A stretch of 64,000 nucleotides of DNA, from positions 94,064 through 158,063 of the forward strand of contig QKWP01000829.1 of NCBI GenBank assembly GCA_003550325.1, given 5' to 3'. Below, piece by piece: positions 33,284 through 44,580 of this stretch. The DNA is from Gigaspora rosea. Lineage: Eukaryota > Glomeromycota > Glomeromycetes > Diversisporales > Gigasporaceae. A program made the position numbers and the translations under genes. Numbering within the stretch: position 1 is the first letter of the stretch; every line of letters begins with the position of its first letter. A model generated the notes under the pieces. It was given only the letters and a program-made list of their open reading frames with translations. It had not been told where the DNA came from and did not search any database.

Positions 33284-35077
33284 ATGGCAGCAACCATTGA
33301 ATACCCTGATATCACTAACCTTAACCTACTCAATCTAATGGGTGGAAAAATGATGAACGGAACAAACTGGCTTGAATGGAGTAATGAATTCGAAAAGAAG
33401 ATCCAATCATTTATACCAATCACTCTATTGACATTTGGATTTTACACAGGAAACCACAAAACAACAGGATATACTTTAATTGCAAATAAAGCCATAGCAG
33501 CAAATAATGATGGAGCATATAACGTATTCTTTATACGACAATTAATTACAAAAGCAATAACCCAATGCTTTACTAGAAATGCATACCAAGATGCAATGAG
33601 ACATATTGATAGATATGTATGTTGGTTCCCAAGAGACTTTAGAGACGGAAATAGAGTACCAGAAGAAGACTGGTAATCAGATTGGAATCAAAATAATGCC
33701 ACTCCAGTAACAGCATTGTTAAATCCAAATAACTTTCCAAGATTATTAAACTATACAGTAACCGCAGCAGACGGAGGAGCCAATGCAAAACCAGGACAAG
33801 ATATATTCACCGCTGACTATGTCAATAACGCAAACCCAAGAAGATCCAAACAATTATCATTTAGACTATACATAGATAAACTATATATAACAAGCGGAAC
33901 AGTAAAAGAATTACAAGCAAGCTTCACAACTTTACAATTCTTACCAGACTACAACATTGCAAAAAGAGAAAATGAAAACTTTATAATGATCTATAATCAA
34001 CAAAAAGACAACGCAGGATATACCCAAGAATATAACCAAGGTTTACAATTACTCTTACAAGGAATGATACCTCAACTAGGAGAAAAACACCTCGAAGAAA
34101 ATTATTGAGCCATGATGAATTTATTTGATGCCAATCAATAACGAAGAAACCTTTTGGGCTGCATTAAAAAGAACATACACCTATTACAAAGAAAGCAGCA
34201 TAGGAGCAACACTATGTAAACAACAAAAATCTACAGCATACTTCTATAAAAACAAAGAAATACAGTTCTCTGACAAGAAAACTAAAGGAAAACCCAGAGA
34301 ATATGTTGTATTCCACATCCATGATGGAAAATGCTTTTCATGCGGAAAGAAAGGCCATTATATGAAAGATTGCCCAGACAAAGAAAAATTCAAAGGATTC
34401 AACCAATTCTACAAGCGAGGAAAGGAAAAAAGATATGAAAACCTAAGACTAAGGAAGAAGAATCTAAACAAAAATTTACAAAGCCATTTACCCAAGGCAA
34501 ACCAGGTAGACCAAGAAAAGAAAGACCTGAAACTACAACCAAAAAATACACTAAGGAAGAAAGAGAAGATGCATTTGCAAGAATGATAGCAGCAAAAGCA
34601 AAGAAGTTCGAAAGAGAAAAGAAACAAGCTCTTAAAGAAAACACCAAACCTGAACAAGCAACATTTGGACAAGGAAGATATCCCAGACAAGGAAGATATC
34701 CCAGAAGAGATAAATCTAAATTCTGTGAGAATTGCAGGACATATTCTCATAACACTGTGGACTGCTATGTTCATAGAAAAGAATTTGAAGTGGAAGATCC
34801 TATGATCCATTACACTCAAAAACAAAGAGGATGGCAAGGATGTTCCCAACAATCAAAATACACCAATAACAGATATAAAAATAACCCAAGAAAAAACAGA
34901 CAAATTTATAATGCTGAAGCAATAGAAAACAAAGACTTTGACGAATACCAAGGATATCAGGAATATCTCAAAGCTAAACAAGCCTACCTTGCAAGTACAA
35001 ACGACTACCATAAAAAAGAAGCATCTAACCTTGAAATTCCGGAACATAGTGAAAATGAAGAAGCTCAATATTTTTAG
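33284..35077 (+). pseudogene. Gag-like protein with two CCHC zinc knuckles (broken)
   Basis: The N-terminal part (33284-34108) has TAA at 33674-33676 and TGA at 34106-34108. It holds a globular region ending in GLQLLLQGMIPQLGEKHLEE, like the end of a Gag capsid domain. After a shift, 34125-34586 carries the first knuckle, CFSCGKKGHYMKDC (CX2CX4HX4C). After another shift near 34430, 34583-35077 carries a basic region and a second knuckle, CENCRTYSHNTVDC. The C-terminal part is acidic. The last codons run through TTTTT into TAG (35075-35077), and the protease lies in the -1 frame from that run, as in Gag-Pro frameshifting. Gag would package the RNA; two knuckles are usual for nucleocapsid. Broken here. 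Confidence 0.65.
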
Positions 35078-35532
35078 AAGAGAACCTGCGTGCTACTCAG
35101 GATCAACTCTCTCAAAACTACACTGGTTTTAGCACAGATTATAATTATCATAAACATTCTAAGCACAAATATATATATAATATCGACAAATGTAAGGAAT
35201 CATATCAATATAACAAATCATTAAATAAAGGACCTACTCTTCAAAACTATCTATACTCTGCCAATGAATATTCAAAATTATATTTTCCACCTCATACACG
35301 TATCAATAAAAGAATACCTAAAGGAGCAAAAGGCTTTTACTTTGTAGCATTAGTAAATAATATACCAATGGAATTTAAACTAGATGAAGGAAGCACTAAC
35401 ACAATTATGGGCATAAACCAAGCAAAAGCACTAGAAATGCATAACATAATAGAAAAACCAGCAACCGCAGAAGCAGTTGGAAGCAATGTACAAATACTAG
35501 GCATAATGCTAGTAAACCTCAAAATTAATTAA
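35074..35532 (+). pseudogene. retroviral-type aspartic protease region
   Basis: A continuous 152-codon frame without a usable early ATG, entered in the -1 frame from the Gag T-run. The protease core is FYFVALVNNIPMEFKLDEGS followed by TNTIMGINQAKAL. The D-E-G-S stands where active enzymes have D-S/T-G, so the catalytic Asp is present but the next residue is changed. A second strand GSNVQILGIMLVNLKI fits the flap and following psi-loop. The frame ends TAA at 35530-35532; the next frame is again -1. Family: retropepsin-like (inference by motif). Confidence 0.6.
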
Positions 35533-38500
35533 TATTTACACCAAATGAAAAAATGGATGTACTAAAGACCCAATCAAAATATATTCTCCTCAGTAACAAA
35601 ATACAATCAGAACTCGGTATCACCAAAGACTTCAAAAACCAAATCATTAAAATAAACAAAAAACCTGTGTTAAATCAAAGAACCTTAAATAGTTGAGCAA
35701 ACGGTTATGGCAACTCATTCTATAGGAATGGAGGGCATTATAACCTTTCCGGTTATGAAGGAATCCATGGACTGAATGAGCCTATTTCTCACTGATCTGT
35801 CTCTGAGCCTCATTATGGTTATCAGAGCAAACAAGAGGAAAAGGCGCCCAATGTTAAGAATTTACCACAAAAAGAAGAAAAGGGCAATATTTTGTATAAA
35901 CGACAGGACGTCTCAAAATATTTACCCTTCAACCCCACACTAGCCAAATACTTTAATAAGAAACCTTCTCAAAAGAAAGTGCCGTTACATGTCAAACAGA
36001 AAGAAGTTAACCAAAACTATAAGTTCACTGAACCAAAACGTGAACCATATAAACATTTTAGCCAAGCTCATATTAATAATGAAGCGCTACGCATATTTTA
36101 TGAACAATGCATGAAAAATAAGCAATGCAAAAAGCAGATAGGATTAACTTGCAATGGCATATGGCATGAAATTGTTGAAGCAGTTATCCAAACAGGTAGT
36201 AACCTGATCCAAACGTTCCTACAATATAAAGAACCATATCAAAAGAAAAGTGATATGATGACCAAATGGATTGCATTACATACAGGAAATGCTGACGTGC
36301 AAAATGATATTAGAATTATTGAAGGCAACAAGTTAGCACAACTAGAAATAGTTATACACACATCAATGGGATTATCTATAAGTGATAAACTCATGCAGTC
36401 AAATGGTAAAATAAACTAGAAAACAGAACGTATTTCAGAAGAAATACAAAGAGCATATAACATAGGATCCAAATATTATGTATTACATATTGGAACATTC
36501 AAAGATAGAAACAAAGATGAAGTCAAACAAAACCTCGAGGAAATACTTAAAAGAACAAAGAACACTAACATAATAATACTATTAGAAAACTCAGCGTCTA
36601 GTAAATGTTATGGTACAACTATCCAAGAATTGTATGAAATACGGAGTAGTATATGGAACGAATTCCAATACAAGAAAGATTATCAAAACAATAATAATCC
36701 GATGGATAGACTGAAAATATGTTTCGATACTCAACACTATTTTGCAGCAGGAGTTGGAAAAACTCTAGAAGAGTATGAAGAAGTACTTTGCAAATATGGT
36801 AATGAAATTAAGTTGTTCTACTTAAATAATGTGACAAAGCAACGCACATTAAGAGACGACCGCACGATTAAACCAACAATATTCGGAAGTGGACAAGATG
36901 TGCACGCACATATAATATATGAACAATTACCACAAAAGATATTTGAAACAATAGTAAAGTATGCTAGTAAAGCAGTAGTCGAAACACCGCGGAAAACAGA
37001 ATTTGACTTAAAAGAACAAGTCAATGAAATAAAAATACTAAGATATTACGCTAGCGATATGATAACATCAGATAAAGAACTAGACAAAACATTACAACAA
37101 AGGTTGAAAGACCTAGATAAATGGGATCCAACGAAAGGAATGAAATATATGCTTACACTACAAGATATCATTATAAATGAAGAAACACCAGTAACTGGAC
37201 CAATAGGATTTACAGAATCAGTAACCTACTTAACAGAAACAATGGAAAGACTTACACTAGAAAATCAAAAAAAATACCACGATAAAAAACGTGATAAAGA
37301 AGCTAAACCAATGCAAACTGAAAAACTTGGACATATGCAATATCAAATTAATCAGCTATCTAATAAAATAGCAGATAAAGTAAATAAAACACCTCCAAGA
37401 ACACCTAAAACATCTAGAACACCTACTTTAGGAGGCATGATGAATAGCATCAAAAGAAATACAGAAGAAATAAAAGCAGAAATTGAGAATAATCAATCAG
37501 AAGAATTTCTGCGAGATATACAAGATCTAGAACGAGATCTTACAGATATCGAAATGAGATTCGATAATGTAAATAATATGACAGCTGGAGAAGCTAAAAG
37601 ATTTGTAAATACTATTAAAGGAATTAAAACAGTACTACAAGAAATATATAACAATCCAAGTATAACTGACAAACAACGAGTTTATAAATTCATAAACTAT
37701 TGGAATGATCAAAATGAAGAAAGTAAAACTTATTACAAAACTGAATTTGAAGAACAAGAAAGAAAATATCGAGGAAAAGCTAAAGAAACACTCGATACGA
37801 CAACGGAAGAATTCAGAAAGAAAACAAACCCTGAAAAGATAATAATTACACAACAATTACTAGCAATATCTGAAGCAGATAAAGATGAAAAAATTAGAAC
37901 CAAAGCTAATCAAAAATACATGACATTCCTAATGGAATGGGCACAAGAAGAAAGCCCAGAATCAATAAAAAGAGAAGTAATAAGTGATCCAAAAACAGGA
38001 ATACCCGAATTAGAAATAGAAACATTAGACGAAAATATTGTGAAACATGTTACAACTAAGTTTCAACCGATATTATCAAAAGAAAGTGATGATGAAAGTA
38101 AACATGAAGACAACTATTTTCAAGACCAGTATAATGAACAAAATACTAAATTAAATGAAAAGTTTTTAAAAGAGTCACAAGCAGAGCAAGCTAGTACTTC
38201 CCAAATAAAAACAAGAACTGGACGAAGTGATAGTAATATCAATGCATTAGACTTGCCAAGTCCATATCAATCACCATTTATATATTCAGACCAATATAGC
38301 CCAGATCATATAGATACTACGTATACTGATCACTGGGATGATTATAAAGAAATGAAAACTAAAGGAATACCAATACCGACGGTAACCCGATATGATTATG
38401 AAAGACCAAGTCTAATACGAGAAATATCTGATATATCTAAACCAATAGATTACTCAAGTATGAGTAATGAAGGATTACCTGAAATCCAACAAGATGAAGA

Positions 38501-39503
38501 AATGACTAATGTACAACTTGATGAACCGGCTGAAACTCAAGAAGTAAATCAACCTAAAGGATAGGGATCATTTGTACCAAATGTGATAAAATCACTGATA
38601 CAAACATTAATTTGAAGAAAAAGAGCATCATCATCTGCATTACGAGAAAATGTAATTAAAAATCAGGCAATAAATATACCTACAAGTAGTGAAGTACCTG
38701 AAGGATTCTATAGGAAAAGACAAGACTCTTATAATGCTAGAAATCCTCAGTTACCAAAATCACAAATACCAAAACAATATACGTGATATGGAGATTTACC
38801 ACACCAAAAGAAATTACAACCATTGTCACCAGGAACAAAAGCACGTTTATTTGGAAATGATAACGATGACAAAAATACAACAAATAAAGGAAAAGAGGTA
38901 GATAACATTGAAATATTCAATATAGAAATACACTCAAAATATCAATCTAGAATAGCACAAAAAGGGAGAAAATGCACTATTCATGAAGAACTTTCATATA
39001 TTCCTAATGAAATAAGAAAACATATAATACCCAATATTGGTACAGGAAAACCAATATGCACGGACCAACAGTGTAATCTAAAACCTTATACATGAACACC
39101 AGTTAAAGTAACTAAAAAAGGCAATTATCTTATACAAACACCTCTTCACATCACTCAAAATGGAATAGTGGTACAAAACGGAATAATTAATGATTCAAAG
39201 ATCTGGATGATCAATTATTCAGATAAATCAGTAGCAATACCAAAAGGATACCATATCGGCAACATAGAAAAAGTCAAAAAAATATTTGATATCAATACAT
39301 CCAAGAAAAATAAAGAATTTCGAGAAGAAATGAAAGTCAATGAAAAGGAAAAGACTGAAAAAGAAAGACTCGAAATACTCTTAAAAAATACTACAGAAAA
39401 ATATAGGAACCTACTATTACCTATATTCAAAAATATATCAATATATTCCGAAGAAAACATGAAAAACCTACGACATACAATCAAAAAATGTTTGAACCAA
39501 TAA
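35529..39503 (+). pseudogene. Pol N-terminal half: endonuclease IV-like domain, long linker, pre-RT barrel
   Basis: One frame with stops TGA 35694, 35793, 38613, 38784, 39093 and TAG 36417, 38562. About 36130-36995 matches endonuclease IV (AP_endonuc_2 TIM barrel): IVIHTSMG (ligand His at 36357), YVLHIGT (His 36486), IILLENSA (Glu 36585), ICFDTQHYFAAG (Asp 36726, His 36735), IKLFYLNN, DDRTIKPTIFGSG and VVETP (Glu 36981). Two usual metal ligands are changed: His before LN is Tyr, and His of DRH is Thr. Then comes a charged, helical linker (37000-38560, coiled-coil-like DLERDLTDIEMRFDNV), and at about 38900-39290 a beta-rich segment (GIVVQNGIINDSKIW, VAIPKGYHIGNIEKV) like that preceding Ty3/gypsy reverse transcriptases. 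It ends at an A-run; RT is in the -1 frame. Confidence 0.65.
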
Positions 39504-41012
39504 TGCTCATGCTTAATTGCGATGAAAAAGACATACCCTTCAGAGACAAAGCAAGAATGCCTAGACAATACTCTGAAGATAAGATTGAACAAGCTAATAA
39601 ACTCTTTGACGACCTAAGAAGACAAGAGTTTATAAGACCATCTAAAGCAGTATGGGTCTCACTATTAGTGATTATACAAAAGAAAAATGGATCATATCGT
39701 GTAGCAGTTGACTACACTAAGCTAAATAAATATTTAGAAGATGATCCGTATGAAATTCCTAATATAATTAGAATGTTACAACAATTAGCTCAGCATAAGA
39801 TATTCTCTACGTTAGATTTTACTGCGGCTTATCATCAATTTACATTAAGAGAAGAAGATAAGCCTAAAACAACCATTTTTTTTCTGGCAAAGGAAAATTT
39901 GAATGAAATGTTTTACCTATGGGATTGAAAACAGCACCTGCATATATGATGAGATATATGTATGAATTATTTAGAGATTTTAAGATCGTATATGTATATA
40001 TGGATAATTTAACGATTGCTAGTGATAATATTGATGAATTGATGAACATATTCGCCATATCAAAATGGTATTTGATCGCATAGAAAAAGGGGGCATGAGT
40101 CTAAAACCAGACAAATGCGAATTTATGGTAACAAAAACGTTGATTTTAAATCACCTAGTAGAATTCAGAAAAATCCACCCTAAGCAAGTAAAAATTAAAG
40201 AAGCTAAGAAATTAAAGTCACCTACTGACGTAAATGAAGTAAGGAGATTTACAGGATTTATGAACTACTTTAGACGATATATTCAGAACTTTGCACGAAT
40301 AGCTCAACCAACATATAACTTGCTAAAGAAGAATGTTCAATTTGAATAGACTAAAGAATGTCAAGACGCGTTTGACCTATTGATTAAAAAAGTAACAAAC
40401 GCTATAGTATTAACTTACCCAAAGAAAGGTTATCAGTTAATTTTAGAAACTGACGCATCAAATGACGGAATTGGCGCAGTATTAAAACAAGTTAACCCCG
40501 ATTTAGCTCATTATAAAACTAGAGAAGCACGAGCTAAAGGAGCTAAATATGAACCTACTAAATCCTAAAAAGAGATCATTGAATTTGGATCAAAATCTCT
40601 CACACCTACTCAAAGACTATGGGGCTCAATTCAGAAAGAACTGTATGTGATATACTATTATCTTACTAATTGGCAACACTATATTGGAAATAAACCAATA
40701 ATAGTACGAACTGATAACATGGGAATATCTGATGCAACTGGAAAAATGATACGAAATAACACCATTCAAAAATGGATAATTAAACTCCAAGACTTTCACT
40801 GGACTGTAGAAAGAATCACAGGAAAGGATAATCATATAGCAGATTGGCTCAGTAGACAAATGAGTACCAATGAAAATAGAGAACAAATTATAATGCTAAA
40901 AATAGGAATAAAAGATAAAGGAAAAGAAGTACCTGGAAAGGTTAAAACTGGAAATTCGGCTATAAAACCGCCAGAAGTTCGCACGGCTCAAACACCGATA
41001 ATCGTTAATTAA
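39488..41012 (+). pseudogene. Ty3/gypsy-type reverse transcriptase and RNase H
   Basis: RT motifs in order: RRQEFIRPSKAVWVSLLVI, QKKNGSYRVAVDYTKLNKYL, FSTLDFTAAYHQF (catalytic Asp 39814), FE-stop-NVLPMGLKTAPAY, then VYVYMDNLTIAS where Y-x-D-D is expected (second Asp is Asn), LKPDKCEF, and RRFTGFMNYFRRYIQNFARI. RNase H: YQLILETDASNDGIGAVL, LTPTQRLWGSIQKEL, VRTDN, and GKDNHIADWLSR. Breaks: a T8 run near 39877 (shift), TGA 39904 at the conserved Trp before LP-x-GL, a shift near 40050, TAG 40347 at the conserved Trp before TKECQDAF, and TAA 40566. Copying of RNA to DNA is the family role; this copy is inactive. Confidence 0.85.
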
Positions 41013-41023
41013 GCTTAAATAAA

Positions 41024-42652
41024 ATGAAAACACAAGTCCTACCATACTACTGATTAAGGAAAATCTTTGAAGAAAAGGAGAATATTTAACCTATCTTAAA
41101 GAAAAACTGACATACTGCATGAATTAGTATGTATCATATGTGGAAGAGATATGAAGATTAAGAATGAACTATTTGAATGCCCAAATAGGAATTGCCGAAA
41201 GAAAGTATCAATCTACAATGGAACCATGCTTATGAAAAGTAGATTACCATGTAATAAGCTCTTTGAACTAGGATATTTATGGCTTATCAAGATGAGTCAT
41301 GGATCGATAGTCAAGTATACAGGACTTGCTGAAACAGCTGTTATGCAATGGACACGCATATACAGGAAAATGATTACACAAGAAATTAAAGAAATGGATA
41401 CCAAAATAGGAGGTCCAGATATTTTTTTTTTGTTTTTAATGGCCATCTACTTTGGCCGACGGTTTTATTGAATATTTTGTAATATTTGTTACATGAATGA
41501 GTGTACAACTAGCCACACATGCATTTTTGGTGCCTAATTTAAGTAGTCTGCCTGAAGGTTCTACACTAGCTGTCATACCTGCAGACCAACTACGGAACCT
41601 GCCTATTTAAACTCTCTGACCCATGCTTCTCCTATTACTATTTTACCTATAAGCCAGTATATATTATGGCTTTTCTAGGGTTATTCACAATAACTACCGA
41701 CCTTAGGGCTACTTTACTCTCGTAGAAATTGCCAGCCACTTACAAGAATATGTCCTACATCATATAACTATCGTGGTCTTCAGTAACTTGCGCCAAGGCC
41801 ACATCATTATCTACATTGCCCTTATAAGGTTCGTTCCGACCCCAGTACAATCTTATTTTGGTAGCACTTATTAGATCTTCTCTACCTCCTTACTCAGGAC
41901 TTGCCAAACGGGTTTCTGTTTTTCTGGTTCCCTGGATTTGCAGTGTAACAAACACAATTGCGCCCGAAAGCTCCCATTTACGATGGTAGGACCAAGGTTA
42001 CAGGTTTCATACCCAACCAATCTGAGCCACAGTTACCGAATACAGGTCTCTTTTTCATTATCGTCACTAGTGGGATTTGAACTCTCGACCTGCCGCTTGG
42101 GGGTGACAACTTGGCAACTTCTCTAAGTCGCCACACCCATGGAGGTCCCGATATTATAGTTGAAATAGATGAATCCCTATTTTGGAAAACAAAAGAAAAT
42201 GAAACTGTATAGGTATTTGGAAGAAAAGAAAGTACTCCACAAAAGAAGATATTTGCGACAATCATAAACGATCGATCGCAGGAGACTTTACTATCTGGAA
42301 GTATATCCATCCCGGATCTATAATATACTCGGACATGTGGAAGGGATATACCAATATCTATGAAAGATTAGGAATTCAACACCACGCTGTCAATCATAGA
42401 CACGGGTTCAGTGCATGGGAATATGATGAGATAACAAATGATATCAAAGTCTATCACACCAATAGCATTGAAGCCACATGGCATGTGTTAAAGGACGCGA
42501 TCCCAGTAAGAAATAGAAAGAAGGAAGATCTACCATTTCACTTATCTGAATTCATATGGAGAAGGCAGATAAAAGAATCTGGAACAGATCTGTGGGAAGC
42601 GCTAATTGAGTGCATGCATGATAGCAACACACTTCTTGATAAGGAACAATAG
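41024..42652 (+). pseudogene. IS1595/Merlin (ISXO2-like) DDE transposase, split by a SINE
   Basis: It begins 11 bases after the RNase H stop. The N-terminal zinc ribbon is CIICGRDM ... ECPNRNCRKKVSIYNGTML, followed by the helix-turn-helix-like HGSIVKYTGLAETAVMQW. The catalytic core is IIVEIDESLFW (Asp 42168), a TAG at 42210 exactly at the conserved Trp of W-V-F-G, IHPGSIIYSDMWKGY (Asp 42332), then VNHRHGF and VYHTNSIEATW (Asn 42461): the D-D-N set of this family. Interruptions: a 717-bp SINE after IGGPD, the TAG, a shift near 42260, and a TGA and a shift near the start. In retroelements an integrase occupies this place. In this window only this transposase could supply integration, but that role is inference. 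Confidence 0.8.
41409..42155 (-). mobile_element. tRNA-derived SINE (minus strand) with 15-bp target duplication
   Basis: GGAGGTCCAGATATT (41409-41423) and GGAGGTCCCGATATT (42141-42155) flank 41424-42140 and restore the transposase frame. Read on the minus strand the insert starts GGGTGTGGCGACTTAGAGAA, has a B-box-like AGTTCAAATCCC (complement of 42071-42082) and a tRNA-Leu-like arrangement. It ends in a poly-A tract (T-run at 41424-41431 on the plus strand). It is long for a SINE, so a LINE-derived 3' part is likely. The head-to-tail order and duplication length fit LINE-mediated insertion. Confidence 0.85.
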
Positions 42653-42658
42653 GAGAAA

Positions 42659-42832
42659 ATGTTACTGAAGATTTGTAAGCAAAAATGAAGATCTAAGATA
42701 AGAAACTTCTATTTAAGACTCTTGATTTTAACTTCATGGGATATCCAGAACATATCAAATAAACATAAAGAACCCTCAAAACAAGAAGACAAAGAAGAAA
42801 AGAATAATCTACCAAACCTTACTTACTATTAA
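42659..42832 (+). pseudogene. short ORF between transposase and zinc-knuckle protein
   Basis: 58-codon frame from ATG 42659 with one TGA (42686-42688) in a context compatible with Trp. It ends TAA 42830-42832. Charged C-terminus; no family. It lies 6 bases after the transposase stop and 7 bases before the next ATG, so it fits the cistron chain. Confidence 0.35.
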
Positions 42833-42839
42833 AGAAATA

Positions 42840-43304
42840 ATGAAAGAAAATGTCTAACATAACAGAAATCAACTCAACACTAATGAATCCAATGGATGGA
42901 CTCAACAAGGACCCAACTATTGTTAAGACTGCGATAGTTATGTTAGAGATCCTGAGATCCATGAATGCAGACCGGTAATTAGGAGCCAACTAGTACCCCG
43001 CATTACTGGGGCAAATCTCATTAACCATAGAACTCCAATCATCTACTTTGGAGTATATGATAAGTGCGGACTCAGGACTGCCCTCCGAAAGCATAACTGC
43101 ACCAAAAAGAAGCCTATTAAAGAAATTACTTGTGGCGTCTGCAACAAGAAAGGACATCTCAATAGAAAATACCCTCAGAACCAATGTTGGATCTGTAAAG
43201 GATTTGGGCATAGAAAAACTGAGTGCCTTCAGTACTATGCAGACACTAGGCCAAAAACTATCCTAAGGAGAAGTACTCCTAACCCCGAGAAGAAATTCCT
43301 ATAG
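42840..43304 (+). pseudogene. zinc-knuckle protein (second CCHC cistron)
   Basis: In frame from ATG 42840 with TAA at 42855 and 42924. The C-terminal half carries CGVCNKKGHLNRKY (a knuckle whose last Cys is Tyr, one G-to-A change) and CWICKGFGHRKTEC (intact CX2CX4HX4C). Other Cys residues upstream (CDSYVRD, HEC, KCGLR, HNC) may bind further zinc. This resembles nucleic-acid-binding nucleocapsid modules, here outside Gag. The role is unknown; two Gln-to-stop type changes are plausible. Confidence 0.55.
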
Positions 43305-43735
43305 CAGGACCCTCAAAACCTCTGCAGGATCAACATGTAATCTTTGTAACACTGATTACAACGAAAGAACATGTGACTTCACGGAAGCACTGGAACATTT
43401 GACAAAAGTCAATGTGCATGTGGATATACTAATGAAAATGATGTTTATCATTGCAGTGAATGCCATAAACCTTAGTGGAAAAAGCAAGCCTTTATTTATT
43501 AAATGGTTACTACCAGGACATTGAACAAAGGATAGAACCAAGAAGTTATAATGAAAGATATTTCGACAAAACTCTTGTATGCGAAATCTGTTATAGGAAT
43601 TATACTGAAAAATTACCCACTACAGATGAAAGAAGTGCTCAATATGCCAAAGAAATTGGAAAAAATCAACTAGTAGAATGCTACCTTTGCAAGAAGCAAG
43701 GCTGGAAGAAGCATTTTAAATGTGACTCTTTCTAA
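43305..43735 (+). pseudogene. CxxC zinc-binding ORF pieces
   Basis: Short frames carry paired cysteines. Near 43330-43375 there is CNLCNTDYNERTC. About 43398-43455 holds CACGYTNENDVYHCSEC, like a small treble-clef or RanBP2-type finger. From 43475 (GTG-opened frame) LVCEICYRNY and CYLCKKQGW occur. The frames shift between them, so one gene with several zinc modules probably decayed here. The same frame continues past TAA 43733-43735 for about 60 codons without Cys pairs. Confidence 0.45.
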
Positions 43736-43859
43736 CATTACTTTTGTACATATGAAGAGAAGATAGGGTATAATACCCATTATCTTTATGGATTTCAACC
43801 TATGGATACTAGAATGTACCAGTATGTCCAAACTACTACTAGGAACATGTACCATAAAG

Positions 43860-44580
43860 ACATACGCATAAATGAATCAATAATCATAAGAATTGTCCAC
43901 ACCTTAAGGATACACCAGTAACTAGGTGGAATGAAGCATTGATTCTAAGAAGGCTAAGGATAGCCACAAGAGAAATGACAACAGATGTGTATAACCACCA
44001 ACCAAGAAACGCACATTTCGATAATTGGGAAAATATAGAAACAACATATGATGTTGGAATAAACACCCCACAAGAAGCCAATGACCATATGGCAAGAAGA
44101 CGAAATAGAAATGTTGTACTTTGCAAAACTTGCCTTATGCCAAAAGGGCCTGATACCCTTTTAGCAGGATTATGCTGCGAATGTTTCTTAGAACAAAAAC
44201 AAAACCACGAACCATATCAAGATTACGAAGCAGAAAGAAGAATCGAAGAATAGAAAAAAGAAAACATATATAGACCATATCGATTCTATGAGGAATATGG
44301 CATAATGCTAATAGGATGCAACAACTGTGTGATTTTACAAAAAAAAATAATAGAAACTGATAGATGGAACAGACAAAAAGAAGTCCAACTACCAAATGTA
44401 GATATAACAATTCCTTGTAAAGAATGTAAAGAAAGAAGAATAAAAGAAGCGTTACGATTTAGAAAAGGGAAGAAAGCTACTGTTGATAGCGAAGCATCAA
44501 CAGCTGTGGAAGAAGCAGGACCCAGCAAAGCTATCACCCCTTCTGTCAACATAGAATTAGCAGAAACACCCGCAATATGA
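43860..44580 (+). pseudogene. Cys-rich protein with CxxC pairs, one TAG inside
   Basis: Frame from about 43860 (no clear ATG) to TGA 44578-44580, with a TAG at 44251-44253. Motifs: HKNCPHLKD at the start, VLCKTCLMPKG with CCECF, GCNNCVILQKK and IPCKECKERRIK. Highly charged, with a low-complexity C-terminus (EASTAVEEAGPSKAITPS). The stop overlaps the next ATG (ATGA at 44577). Probably a nucleic-acid or protein-binding zinc protein; no family recognised. Confidence 0.45.

Noticed and set aside
35811..35830. GGTTATCAGAGC resembles the initiator-tRNA primer-binding site of pararetroviruses
   Set aside because: It lies inside the Pol frame (HYGYQSKQ), has an extra base compared with TGGTATCAGAGC, and no repeat or leader surrounds it; most likely chance.
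41938..42310. Plus and minus ORFs inside the SINE region
   Set aside because: They are shadows within the SINE and the transposase; no coding evidence.
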